From the NCBI GenBank assembly GCA_017941505.1, contig JAGAWH010000009.1, forward strand, positions 1 to 28,041: 28,041 nt of DNA. The letters run 5' to 3'. The translations under genes and the position numbers were made by a program. Position 1 is the first letter of the stretch, and each line of letters opens with the position of its first letter. Below are positions 21,855 to 28,041 of this stretch, one piece after another. The notes under the pieces are model-generated. The model did not search any database. It saw nothing but the letters and a program-made list of their open reading frames with translations, and was not told where the DNA came from. This stretch comes from Faecalicoccus sp. (GTDB lineage Bacteria; Bacillota_I; Bacilli_A; Erysipelotrichales; Erysipelotrichaceae).

Positions 21855-23208
21855 ATTCATTTTCAATATCTTTCTGCATCTTTCTAAATAAGAAGATCGA
21901 TATGATAAAACATGTGATTTCTGTCACCGGTACAGCTGCCCATACCGCCGTTAAGCTCTTAAACATCATCGACAGCAGATAGAAGAAAAGCACCGGTAAA
22001 ATAAAGCCTCGAAGCACATTGACAATCAATGTAAACTTGGCGTGATTCATAGCCTGCATAGCGGAGGTCAATACAATTGTAACACCTCCAAAAAGTAAGG
22101 ACGCGATACAGAAACGCAGTGCGGTTACTCCAAATGACATCATCGTTTCTGATGCATTAAACATCATTAATAACGTTTCCGGAATACACTCGAGTACTAC
22201 GGTTTCTACAATCATGATTACGGCAATGGCAGTTACCGCATAGCGGATGGCTCCATATACACGATCCATCGCTCTGGTACCGTGGTTATAAGATAATATC
22301 GGTACTAAACCATTATTTAGACCAAAGCCCGGCATATAACAGAAATTTTGAATCTTCATCCAAATTCCATAAACTGCTGTTGCGGTAGTAGAATATGTCA
22401 ACAAAATTTGATTGATAAAGAAGCTGGACATAGAAGTAAGTCCCATTGTGATCATGGAAGGAAAACCAACCTTATAGATATCTTTTGCTGCCTGCATAGA
22501 TGGATGAAATACCTTTGGAATTTCAATATTGGCCCATGGATTCTTTTTCATATTAAAGTAAAAGGCAATAAATGCAGCTAAGATCTGTCCTAATACAGTA
22601 GCTAAAGCTGCACCGGCAATTCCCATTTCCGGGAATGGACCGATTCCGAATATTAATAATGGATCAAAAATAATATTAAATACAGCACCGCTTGCCATAG
22701 AAATCATCGCCATCTGGGCATTTCCGGTTGCCGTCAACATCTTCTCAAACAGCTGTCCAAAGAATGCTCCAAAACATACAATCAATACGATGGATAAATA
22801 CGATGTTCCATAATCGACAATGGACTGTACATTGGTCTGCATCACATAAAATGAATGGGATATAAAAACTCCCAGCAGCGCAAATACCACTACGTAGACA
22901 AGATTTAAGAAAACACCTGTGTTCACAATGCCGCCTATTTTTTCCTTATTGTTTTGAGCAATGGCTCTTGGCAGGCTTGCGTTAATTCCGACACCTGTAC
23001 CAACAGAGATTGCGTTCATAATCTGTTGAAAAGGAAATGCCAAAGAAACAGCGGTTAAGGCATCTTCAGAAATCTGGGCTACAAACATCGAATCAACGAT
23101 ATTGTAAAGAGCTTGAATAAAAAAGGAAATCATCATCGGAACAGCCATCGATACAAGTAATTTGCCCACCGGCATCGTTCCTAATTTGTTCTGTTTTGTA
23201 TCTTCCAT
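21853..23208 (-). CDS. MATE family efflux transporter 2
   Basis: 451-residue 12-helix MATE transporter, clearly related to but different from MATE 1 in sequence; the two are not a recent copy of each other. Typical segments are VSMAVPMMISFFIQALYNI (by its ends VSMAVPMM and QALYNI), DSMFVAQ, and GVGINASLPRAIAQNNKEK (by GVGINASL and AIAQNN). The second half keeps the conserved YNHGTRA loop. A strong consensus promoter stands just upstream, and its leader contains a terminator hairpin directly before the ribosome binding site GGAAGGTG. Substrate unknown. Confidence 0.9.
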   Translation of the reverse strand: MEDTKQNKLGTMPVGKLLVSMAVPMMISFFIQALYNIVDSMFVAQISEDALTAVSLAFPFQQIMNAISVGTGVGINASLPRAIAQNNKEKIGGIVNTGVFLNLVYVVVFALLGVFISHSFYVMQTNVQSIVDYGTSYLSIVLIVCFGAFFGQLFEKMLTATGNAQMAMISMASGAVFNIIFDPLLIFGIGPFPEMGIAGAALATVLGQILAAFIAFYFNMKKNPWANIEIPKVFHPSMQAAKDIYKVGFPSMITMGLTSMSSFFINQILLTYSTTATAVYGIWMKIQNFCYMPGFGLNNGLVPILSYNHGTRAMDRVYGAIRYAVTAIAVIMIVETVVLECIPETLLMMFNASETMMSFGVTALRFCIASLLFGGVTIVLTSAMQAMNHAKFTLIVNVLRGFILPVLFFYLLSMMFKSLTAVWAAVPVTEITCFIISIFLFRKMQKDIENE

Positions 23209-23217
23209 ACTTCACCT

Positions 23218-23253
23218 TCCAAAAAATAAGATAGGATTATTTCTTCCTATCTT
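23218..23253 (-). terminator. Terminator in the MATE 2 leader
   Basis: Perfect 9-bp stem AAGATAGGA / TCCTATCTT (23245-23253 and 23228-23236), 8-nt loop, then ATTTTTT that runs straight into the ribosome binding site of MATE 2. It can serve as the end of the upstream racemase gene and as an attenuator of MATE 2. Confidence 0.75.
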
Positions 23254-23266
23254 TAAAGACTCATAT

Positions 23267-23296
23267 ATTATAAAAGCGATTTTTTACAATTGTCAA
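23267..23296 (-). promoter_or_regulatory. Strong promoter of MATE gene 2
   Basis: Consensus TTGACA (23291-23296), 18-bp spacer, consensus TATAAT (23267-23272). The -35 overlaps the stop codon of the upstream gene. Transcription should start near 23260, giving a leader of about 50 nt. Confidence 0.85.
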
Positions 23297-24489
23297 ACAT
23301 TTCCAAAGGTACCTTTTTCTTTTAATTTTTCATAATCAAACCCCATGGATTCCATGACTTCTTTAGTGTGAAACCCAAGCGGATATCCGCATGTATCATA
23401 CGTAACTTTACTTTCGGAAAAGTGAATCGGAAAGCCCAGCTGCTGCGTTTTTTCCGGTGTATTTTCATTTCTTATTTCTTTTGGAACAGAAGTACTTACA
23501 ACCATGTTACGTGCTTGAATATGTGGATCGTGTAAAGCCTCAGATACCGATAATACCGGCTCTACGCAACTATCTGCCTTAGAGAAAAGCTCCATCCATT
23601 CATCACGGGTCTTTTCTAATATGCGGTTTTGGATGATGGTCTTGGTTTCATTTAGATTGATCGGTTCACATCCGTCTTCAATTAATTCTTTACAACCGAT
23701 AATTTCGCAAAACGTTTTCCAAAACTTTGGCTCTAACGATCCTACACTTAAATATTCATCATCCTTCGTTCGATAATATCCATATATAGAACCGCCGTTT
23801 AAACGATGTTTCTGACGTCCCGGCTTTTCCCCTGTGGTCAAATAACGTATCCCTTCCATCCCAAGAAGCGGAATGAGTCCATCTTCCATCGATACATCGA
23901 TATATTGACCTTTGCCTGTCATATGGCGGTAATTCACTGCAGCTAATATTCCGATAATGGAATTCATGGAACCGGAACAGATATCGGCAATCTGCATATT
24001 GGTCATCGGCGGTCCGGATTCTAAATCGCCGGCCATCGAAAGATTGCCACTTCTTGCCATATAGTTACAATCATGTCCTGCCTTAGAAGCCATATCTCCA
24101 TATTGTCCATACCCGGTCAAAGAACAATATATGATTTTCGGATTGATCTTCTTTAACGATTCATAACCTAAGCCAAGACGTTCCATAACGCCGGGACGGA
24201 ACTGCTCAATCACAATGTCATATTCTTTGACCAGTTCATAAACAATCTGCGTGACTGCCTCATTTTTTAAATCCAGAAAGATGTTTTTCTTATTTCTTCC
24301 CAGCCATGCCGCGTTAGCTGATAATTCGGTTCCCTCAATAAAAGGCTCATACTCCAGGACTAAATCTTTTCTTTGCGGTGAGCTGATTTTGATGATATCA
24401 GCTCCCATATCCGACAACATCAGCGTGGCATACGGCCCGGGTAGTAATGTCGTAAAGTCTAATATCTTTAGATTTTCTAAAGCTTTCAT
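23293..24489 (-). CDS. Alpha-methylacyl-CoA racemase-like CoA-transferase family III protein
   Basis: 398 residues, CaiB/BaiF superfamily. I start at ATG 24489, which overlaps the TGA of the preceding gene as ATGA; the frame extends to 24546 without support. The start MKALENLKILDFTTLLPGPY is typical. Three residues match the proton-transfer set of alpha-methylacyl-CoA racemase (Mycobacterium MCR H126, D156, E241): H139 in GHDCNY, D169 in QIADI, E253 in SLEPKFW, all with the same spacing. CoA transferases of the family keep a different set centred on one Asp. It is therefore predicted to racemise 2-methyl branched acyl-CoA esters, including bile-acid-type or branched fatty acyl-CoAs, in the cytoplasm. 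Racemase over transferase is an inference from residues. It is translationally coupled to an AIG1-like membrane protein. Confidence 0.85.
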   Translation of the reverse strand: MKALENLKILDFTTLLPGPYATLMLSDMGADIIKISSPQRKDLVLEYEPFIEGTELSANAAWLGRNKKNIFLDLKNEAVTQIVYELVKEYDIVIEQFRPGVMERLGLGYESLKKINPKIIYCSLTGYGQYGDMASKAGHDCNYMARSGNLSMAGDLESGPPMTNMQIADICSGSMNSIIGILAAVNYRHMTGKGQYIDVSMEDGLIPLLGMEGIRYLTTGEKPGRQKHRLNGGSIYGYYRTKDDEYLSVGSLEPKFWKTFCEIIGCKELIEDGCEPINLNETKTIIQNRILEKTRDEWMELFSKADSCVEPVLSVSEALHDPHIQARNMVVSTSVPKEIRNENTPEKTQQLGFPIHFSESKVTYDTCGYPLGFHTKEVMESMGFDYEKLKEKGTFGNV

Positions 24490-25037
24490 AAAAGATATAC
24501 TCCAAAAGATAATGCGAAAATAGAAATCATCAGCCCGGTGATCCATAAGATCGATGCCATCACGCTTTGATTATGTACCCTGAAAAACGGATACGGTCCA
24601 TCAAATTTATGGGCATAATTCATATACAACATGGTAAATCCATAAATCATCGAAATGATTAACGGGATAAAGATAAATGCCTTATTTTGAATATGCGGTT
24701 CTAAGAAAATATAAGAGAATACCGAAAGGATCGGAACTAAGGTATGGTGATACAATCCATTTCCCGCAAACATCAATTCATGGGCATCTCCTCCCATCGG
24801 AATCAATACACAAGTTGTCACGATAAATGTCACAATCAACATGACTGTACTTACATACCGTAACATAATGCTAAAAGATGAACCCGGTGCTGCCACAAAA
24901 CATACCGATGAGATAAAGGCGATGATATTGGATATCTGGGTATAGTATGCGAAGACCTTCCATTTCCGTCTGGATATACTGATGTATAATCCAACCAGCT
25001 CTAAAATAATGATGATAATATTTGTGATTATTGCCAT
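24486..25037 (-). CDS. FAR-17a/AIG1-like (Pr6Pr) membrane protein
   Basis: 183-residue protein with about six hydrophobic helices (5-22, 36-52, 60-80, 100-114, 119-138, 158-180). The segments YYTQISNI (T33), GNGLYHHTLVPIL (H97, H98) and MLYMNYAHKFDGPYPFF resemble the FAR-17a/AIG1 family. In the human relatives AIG1 and ADTRP, a Thr and a His inside the membrane split fatty acid esters of hydroxy fatty acids; T33 and H97/H98 lie in comparable positions, so a lipid esterase role is possible, though distant similarity could mislead. The start has an AGGGGG site. Its stop overlaps the start of the racemase gene by 4 bp, so the two are one operon. Confidence 0.65.
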   Translation of the reverse strand: MAIITNIIIIILELVGLYISISRRKWKVFAYYTQISNIIAFISSVCFVAAPGSSFSIMLRYVSTVMLIVTFIVTTCVLIPMGGDAHELMFAGNGLYHHTLVPILSVFSYIFLEPHIQNKAFIFIPLIISMIYGFTMLYMNYAHKFDGPYPFFRVHNQSVMASILWITGLMISIFALSFGVYLL

Positions 25038-25060
25038 ATTAATAACCCCCTATAAATGTA

Positions 25061-25075
25061 TTTGTTCTAAACAAA
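25061..25075. promoter_or_regulatory. Dyad in the divergent AIG1-like / ttcA intergenic region
   Basis: Perfect inverted repeat TTTGTT-CTA-AACAAA, about 25 bases upstream of the AIG1-like start and 60 upstream of ttcA. Both genes' promoters must lie in this 98-bp gap, so it is a candidate operator. Confidence 0.4.
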
Positions 25076-25135
25076 ATATAGTAAAAAATCATAAAGAATG
25101 GTACTATTTTCGAGAAAAAAAGAAGGGAGATTTTC

Positions 25136-25975
25136 ATGAGATCACTTACCTATGCCCAAAAAGTCGAACAGAGCATCAATAAAAAGTTTCGTAAGGCCTT
25201 ATGGTCCCCTTTTTTAACCGCTATTAATGAATACAAGCTTATTGAGCCAAATGATAAAATTGCCGTATGTATCTCCGGAGGCAAAGACAGCTTTCTAATG
25301 GCAAAGCTTTTCCAGCAGCTTCATAAACATACCGATATTCCCTTTGAAGTTATCTATTTATCGATGGATCCGGGATACAATGAAGCTAACCGCCTTCAAA
25401 TCGAACACAACGCCAAACTCTTAGAGATCCCGCTGACCCGATTTGAAACCAATATCTTTAAAGTAGCCGACCATATTGCCCAAAAGCCATGTTATATGTG
25501 TGCAAGAATGCGAAGAGGTCATTTATACAACACGGCAAAAGAACTTGGCTGTAATAAGATTGCCTTATGCCATCATTTAAACGATGTGATTGAAACAACC
25601 GTCATGTCGATGTTTTACAGCGCTAAGATTGAAACCATGATTCCAAAATGCCACAGCGAAAACTTTGAAGGAATGGAGCTCATCCGCCCGATGTACGGCA
25701 TTAAGGAAAACGATATCCTGCACTGGGTCACCTACAACAATTTAACCTTTATTCAATGTGCCTGCAAGATGACAGAAAAATCTCATGAAGAGGAAAACTC
25801 CAAGCGTAAGGAAATAAAGAATTTAATTCAGGAATTAAAGAAGACCAACCCGGATATTGAGAATAATTTATTCCGTTCCGTCCATCAGGTCTATGTGCAT
25901 ACTTTCCCGGGATTCAAAACATCCGATCATGAGTACCATACCTTTTTAGAAAACTATGACGAGGAACAATCATGA
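25136..25975 (+). CDS. ttcA: tRNA 2-thiocytidine biosynthesis protein TtcA family
   Basis: 279-residue ATP-pyrophosphatase of the TtcA/TtuA group, which activates a tRNA base as an adenylate and replaces oxygen by sulphur (C32 in TtcA). The PP-loop is SGGKDS (47-52). The iron-sulphur ligands are C119-x-x-C122 (CYMCARMRRGHLY) and a third Cys in CAC (C208 or C210), in line with the three cysteines of E. coli TtcA. LCHHLNDVIETTVMSMF is the family helix, cited by LCHHLNDV. Length agrees with the family. AAGGGAGA sets the ATG. Its stop overlaps the next start as ATGA, so the downstream gene is coupled. Confidence 0.87.
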   Translation: MRSLTYAQKVEQSINKKFRKALWSPFLTAINEYKLIEPNDKIAVCISGGKDSFLMAKLFQQLHKHTDIPFEVIYLSMDPGYNEANRLQIEHNAKLLEIPLTRFETNIFKVADHIAQKPCYMCARMRRGHLYNTAKELGCNKIALCHHLNDVIETTVMSMFYSAKIETMIPKCHSENFEGMELIRPMYGIKENDILHWVTYNNLTFIQCACKMTEKSHEEENSKRKEIKNLIQELKKTNPDIENNLFRSVHQVYVHTFPGFKTSDHEYHTFLENYDEEQS

Positions 25976-26748
25976 GTCCGATGGAAAGAAAATATCTACA
26001 GCTCTCATTAGAATGCTTAGGAAAGTGGTTACCTTTATCCCTTGATGAAATGATGACCTATTATGAAAAACATCCTGCAAATTTCTCGGTATCTAAAATC
26101 GGAAATCATCTATATGCCTGTATCTTTTCCTATCCGGTGGATGATTTACCTATGGAGCAGCTCATTCTTTTAGTATTTGATGAAATTGACCGGGTCATTG
26201 CCGACACCAATGCCTATCATATGAATGTGCATGACTTTCTGACTTCGGTAAAAATCTATGATTATCTCAGTGAAGAATCGGATTGGATGTATTTAGAACA
26301 TTATGTGATATCGGGAACAATGTTTCCGGAGCTTCCCTATCCTTTCTGTGAATCCAATTCTGAGATTGAAGGATACGAAGGCGAAGTATTATTATACGGA
26401 AATGCTTATGTCAGCATCGATTTTCGAAAAAAAGGTATCTTTAAGGAAATGCTGGAAATGGTAAGAGATCATGCGATCAGACTACGTACCGGAAAGGTTA
26501 CGGTTTATTCTATATTATCGATGGATCCCGATGTCCCGTGTTACGGCCCCGACAGCAGTGATGAGCCGTATATCTACACTTTTGAAAAGGATGAACCCAA
26601 ACGAAAGATCAATGAGATCATTGCCAAACATGTAGGATTTACACCTCTTCGCCTAGAAGAGCTAGATCCTGAAAACACCAGTGGAACCAAACTCTGGTTC
26701 TGCATCAAAGAAGAGAATGATATGATCATTGAAATTGAGAATACATAA
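25972..26748 (+). CDS. GNAT-like putative acetyltransferase
   Basis: 258 residues, not confidently recognised. A GNAT acetyl-CoA-binding pattern is suggested by AYVSIDFRKKGIFKEMLEMV (residues about 143-162; the R-x-x-G-x element RKKGIF), followed by a helix and the strand KVTVYSIL. The first 120 residues are not GNAT-like: a short helical part (LSLECLGKWLPLSLDEMMTYY by its ends LSLECLGKW and MMTYY) and a segment with LFVFDEIDRVI-like acidic content. It starts within ttcA (ATGA overlap), so the two products are made together; a role in tRNA or ribosome modification is a possible reading but nothing in the sequence shows it. Confidence 0.55.
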   Translation: MSPMERKYLQLSLECLGKWLPLSLDEMMTYYEKHPANFSVSKIGNHLYACIFSYPVDDLPMEQLILLVFDEIDRVIADTNAYHMNVHDFLTSVKIYDYLSEESDWMYLEHYVISGTMFPELPYPFCESNSEIEGYEGEVLLYGNAYVSIDFRKKGIFKEMLEMVRDHAIRLRTGKVTVYSILSMDPDVPCYGPDSSDEPYIYTFEKDEPKRKINEIIAKHVGFTPLRLEELDPENTSGTKLWFCIKEENDMIIEIENT

Positions 26749-26782
26749 AAAAGCACCTGCGAGTACGCATAAGCAGGTGCTT
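26747..26782 (-). terminator. Terminator between convergent GNAT-like and DapB-like genes
   Basis: Perfect 10-bp stem AAGCACCTGC (26751-26760) / GCAGGTGCTT (26773-26782), 12-nt loop. Minus strand continues TTTTT, so it mainly ends the DapB-like gene; the plus-strand tail is weaker. Confidence 0.85.
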
Positions 26783-26821
26783 CTATGATTTTATAACGGT
26801 AATTCTACCGAAAAATCCAAA

Positions 26822-27877
26822 TTATCTAGGCATGTATCCCATCGGGATATCAAGTGCGTTGGTGAAGCCCGGGGCTGCATCAACGATGGATGGAATCAAG
26901 TTTACCGATGGAGCTGCGCTGGTTAAGAATGGATCTTCATCAGGGATGATATTTTCCAAACGGATGGTGATATTCGGTTCACCCTTTACTTCGATATATT
27001 TTTCTAAAGGCAGATCCTTTAAGATTTCCGCAGAAGCCTTATGGATGAAATGGAAGCCGGTTACTTCTTTTCCATCTTTCTTTGTGCACATTGTGAATCG
27101 GTGAGCACCTACCGTACCCGGTAATACATGGGCATACGGTGTCTTAATTTCTTCATCGGAAAGAATGGTTTCTTCTTCGCATACATATTCATCCCATTCC
27201 AGGCCGGCTCTTTCAGCCATTTCAATTACGGTCGGACCATAGTAGGTGTACATGATATTATTTACTACCGCTAAGCGCTGGGCGGAAATTTCTTCCGGTT
27301 TTTTACCATAACCGAATACCGCAATCCACGGAGCGGAGTTTACGGAATCATCTTCACCACCGTAAACGATGGCAGTATCAATCTTTCTTGAGAACATCAT
27401 AGAGATGCTGGAGAAATACGGAGTGAATAAGCCCGGGAAGATTCCCTGCTGGGCAAAGGTCGCATTGCCTTTTTTACCGGCCTCATTAATACGCGCATAG
27501 TATTCCGGCGCATTTTTCTCAGAGAAATAAACCGGTAGGGTAGAACTGCAGTTCTTTCCGGATTCTAAGAATTTACAGATATCATCGACGTTACCGCCAA
27601 CCGATGTCGGTGAAGGTAATTTACCTGCATCCCATTTTGTAGAAGGATAGTAAAGAACCATGTCCGCATCAATGGCTAATACTTCTTCTTCATTATCGGA
27701 TACAAGAACACCGGCCTTTGGAAGGCCGAATACCTCGCCGGCATCTTTTCCGACTTTTTCCGGATTCACATCAAATACACCAACTAATTTCAACGATTTA
27801 CGGGCATTTATTATTTCTAAGGCAGATTTTCCAACCTGTCCAAAGCCCCAAATTATAATTTTATATTCATCTTTCAT
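26822..27877 (-). CDS. DapB-like NAD(P)-dependent oxidoreductase
   Basis: 351-residue enzyme with an N-terminal Rossmann fold: nucleotide motif G11-F-G13-Q-V-G16 (IIWGFGQVGKSALE), then KLVGVFDVNPEKVGKDAGEV (cited by VGVFDVNP and KVGKDAG), as in dihydrodipicolinate-reductase-like proteins that include 2,4-diaminopentanoate dehydrogenases. Real DapB is about 260 residues and has a different catalytic domain, so this is not lysine biosynthesis. The C-terminal domain (about 130-351) ends AAPGFTNALDIPMGYMPR. The family acts on amines, or in mycobacterial relatives on unknown steroid or fatty-acid-like substrates. The start has AGGAGGTCA. It stands alone, opposed by a divergent gene beyond the window. 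Confidence 0.78.
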   Translation of the reverse strand: MKDEYKIIIWGFGQVGKSALEIINARKSLKLVGVFDVNPEKVGKDAGEVFGLPKAGVLVSDNEEEVLAIDADMVLYYPSTKWDAGKLPSPTSVGGNVDDICKFLESGKNCSSTLPVYFSEKNAPEYYARINEAGKKGNATFAQQGIFPGLFTPYFSSISMMFSRKIDTAIVYGGEDDSVNSAPWIAVFGYGKKPEEISAQRLAVVNNIMYTYYGPTVIEMAERAGLEWDEYVCEEETILSDEEIKTPYAHVLPGTVGAHRFTMCTKKDGKEVTGFHFIHKASAEILKDLPLEKYIEVKGEPNITIRLENIIPDEDPFLTSAAPSVNLIPSIVDAAPGFTNALDIPMGYMPR

Positions 27878-27964
27878 ATAGATGACCTCCTGTTAATCTC
27901 GGTAGTGTCAAAAACCTTGATTTTAGGTACAAATCCACTCCCTGTTTTTCCTATTTGTTTTATC

Positions 27965-27984
27965 TAAAACCTGTTCAGGTTTTA
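27965..27984. promoter_or_regulatory. 20-bp palindrome in the divergent promoter region
   Basis: TAAAACCTG-TT-CAGGTTTTA, perfect 9-bp arms with two central bases. It lies 88 bases upstream of the DapB-like gene and just upstream of a plus-strand promoter; a probable operator for one or both. Confidence 0.55.
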
Positions 27985-28009
27985 TGAACAAAAAAAAGAT
28001 AAGAGATTC

Positions 28010-28018
28010 TGCTATACT
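28010..28018 (+). promoter_or_regulatory. Extended -10 promoter of a gene right of the window
   Basis: TGCTATACT on the plus strand (-10 hexamer 28013-28018). The last bases (GAAAGG, 28036-28041) look like the start of a ribosome binding site, so a plus-strand gene probably begins just beyond base 28041. Confidence 0.5.
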
Positions 28019-28041
28019 TTAATTACCACAAAAAAGAAAGG

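Noticed and set aside
24490..24546. Longer start of the CoA-transferase III gene
   Set aside because: The added residues lie inside the upstream gene and do not match the family start; the ATGA overlap at 24486-24489 with MKALENLKILDF fits better.
1..28041. CRISPR array, transposon or phage region
   Set aside because: No regular short repeats with spacers, no transposase or integrase, and no structural phage genes are seen.

Overview
The window is a chromosomal segment from a low-to-moderate GC Gram-positive bacterium (Bacillota). Signs of this are strong AGGAGG-type ribosome binding sites, consensus sigma-A promoters, many T-tailed intrinsic terminators, a CIRCE heat-shock operator, and surface proteins with C-terminal anchor-like tails. 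The gene content would fit an anaerobic gut or oral lineage such as Erysipelotrichia, but that placement is a guess from protein style. No tRNA, rRNA, CRISPR array, transposase or phage gene was seen.

Left part (1-9731, all on +): the end of a PLP-dependent methionine gamma-lyase / aluminium-resistance-family enzyme is followed by two large paralogous secreted CotH-kinase surface proteins (1314-3725 and 7263-9701). These bracket a two-gene operon made of a SNF2-family helicase and a SWIM zinc-finger protein. Both CotH proteins share the order signal peptide, CotH domain, InlB-like repeat, two Ig-like (BIG2) domains, VHGVPTG motif, membrane anchor.

Middle part (9730-16382, mostly on -): an SDR oxidoreductase whose start lies inside elongation factor P, efp, an EamA transporter, a zinc-ribbon membrane protein with a large ectodomain, a FucO-like iron alcohol dehydrogenase, an FMN split-barrel protein, a + strand DUF3267 membrane zincin, and an Hsp20 whose promoter carries a CIRCE operator. 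A gene-free stretch (16383-16880) holds the Hsp20 regulatory region and what looks like an orphan small transcript of about 190 nt.

Right part (16881-28041): a TetR regulator faces two translationally coupled membrane-anchored alpha/beta hydrolases across a dense cluster of operator half-sites. Then come a Cof-type HAD phosphatase, two MATE transporters, and a two-gene operon pairing an AIG1/FAR-17a-like membrane protein with a CoA-transferase III enzyme that keeps the alpha-methylacyl-CoA racemase catalytic residues. Divergent from it are a TtcA-like tRNA thiolase and a coupled GNAT-like gene. The window ends with a DapB-like oxidoreductase and a palindrome-bearing promoter region for a gene beyond the right edge. 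Several annotated starts were moved to internal ATGs because of ribosome binding sites or ATGA overlaps.
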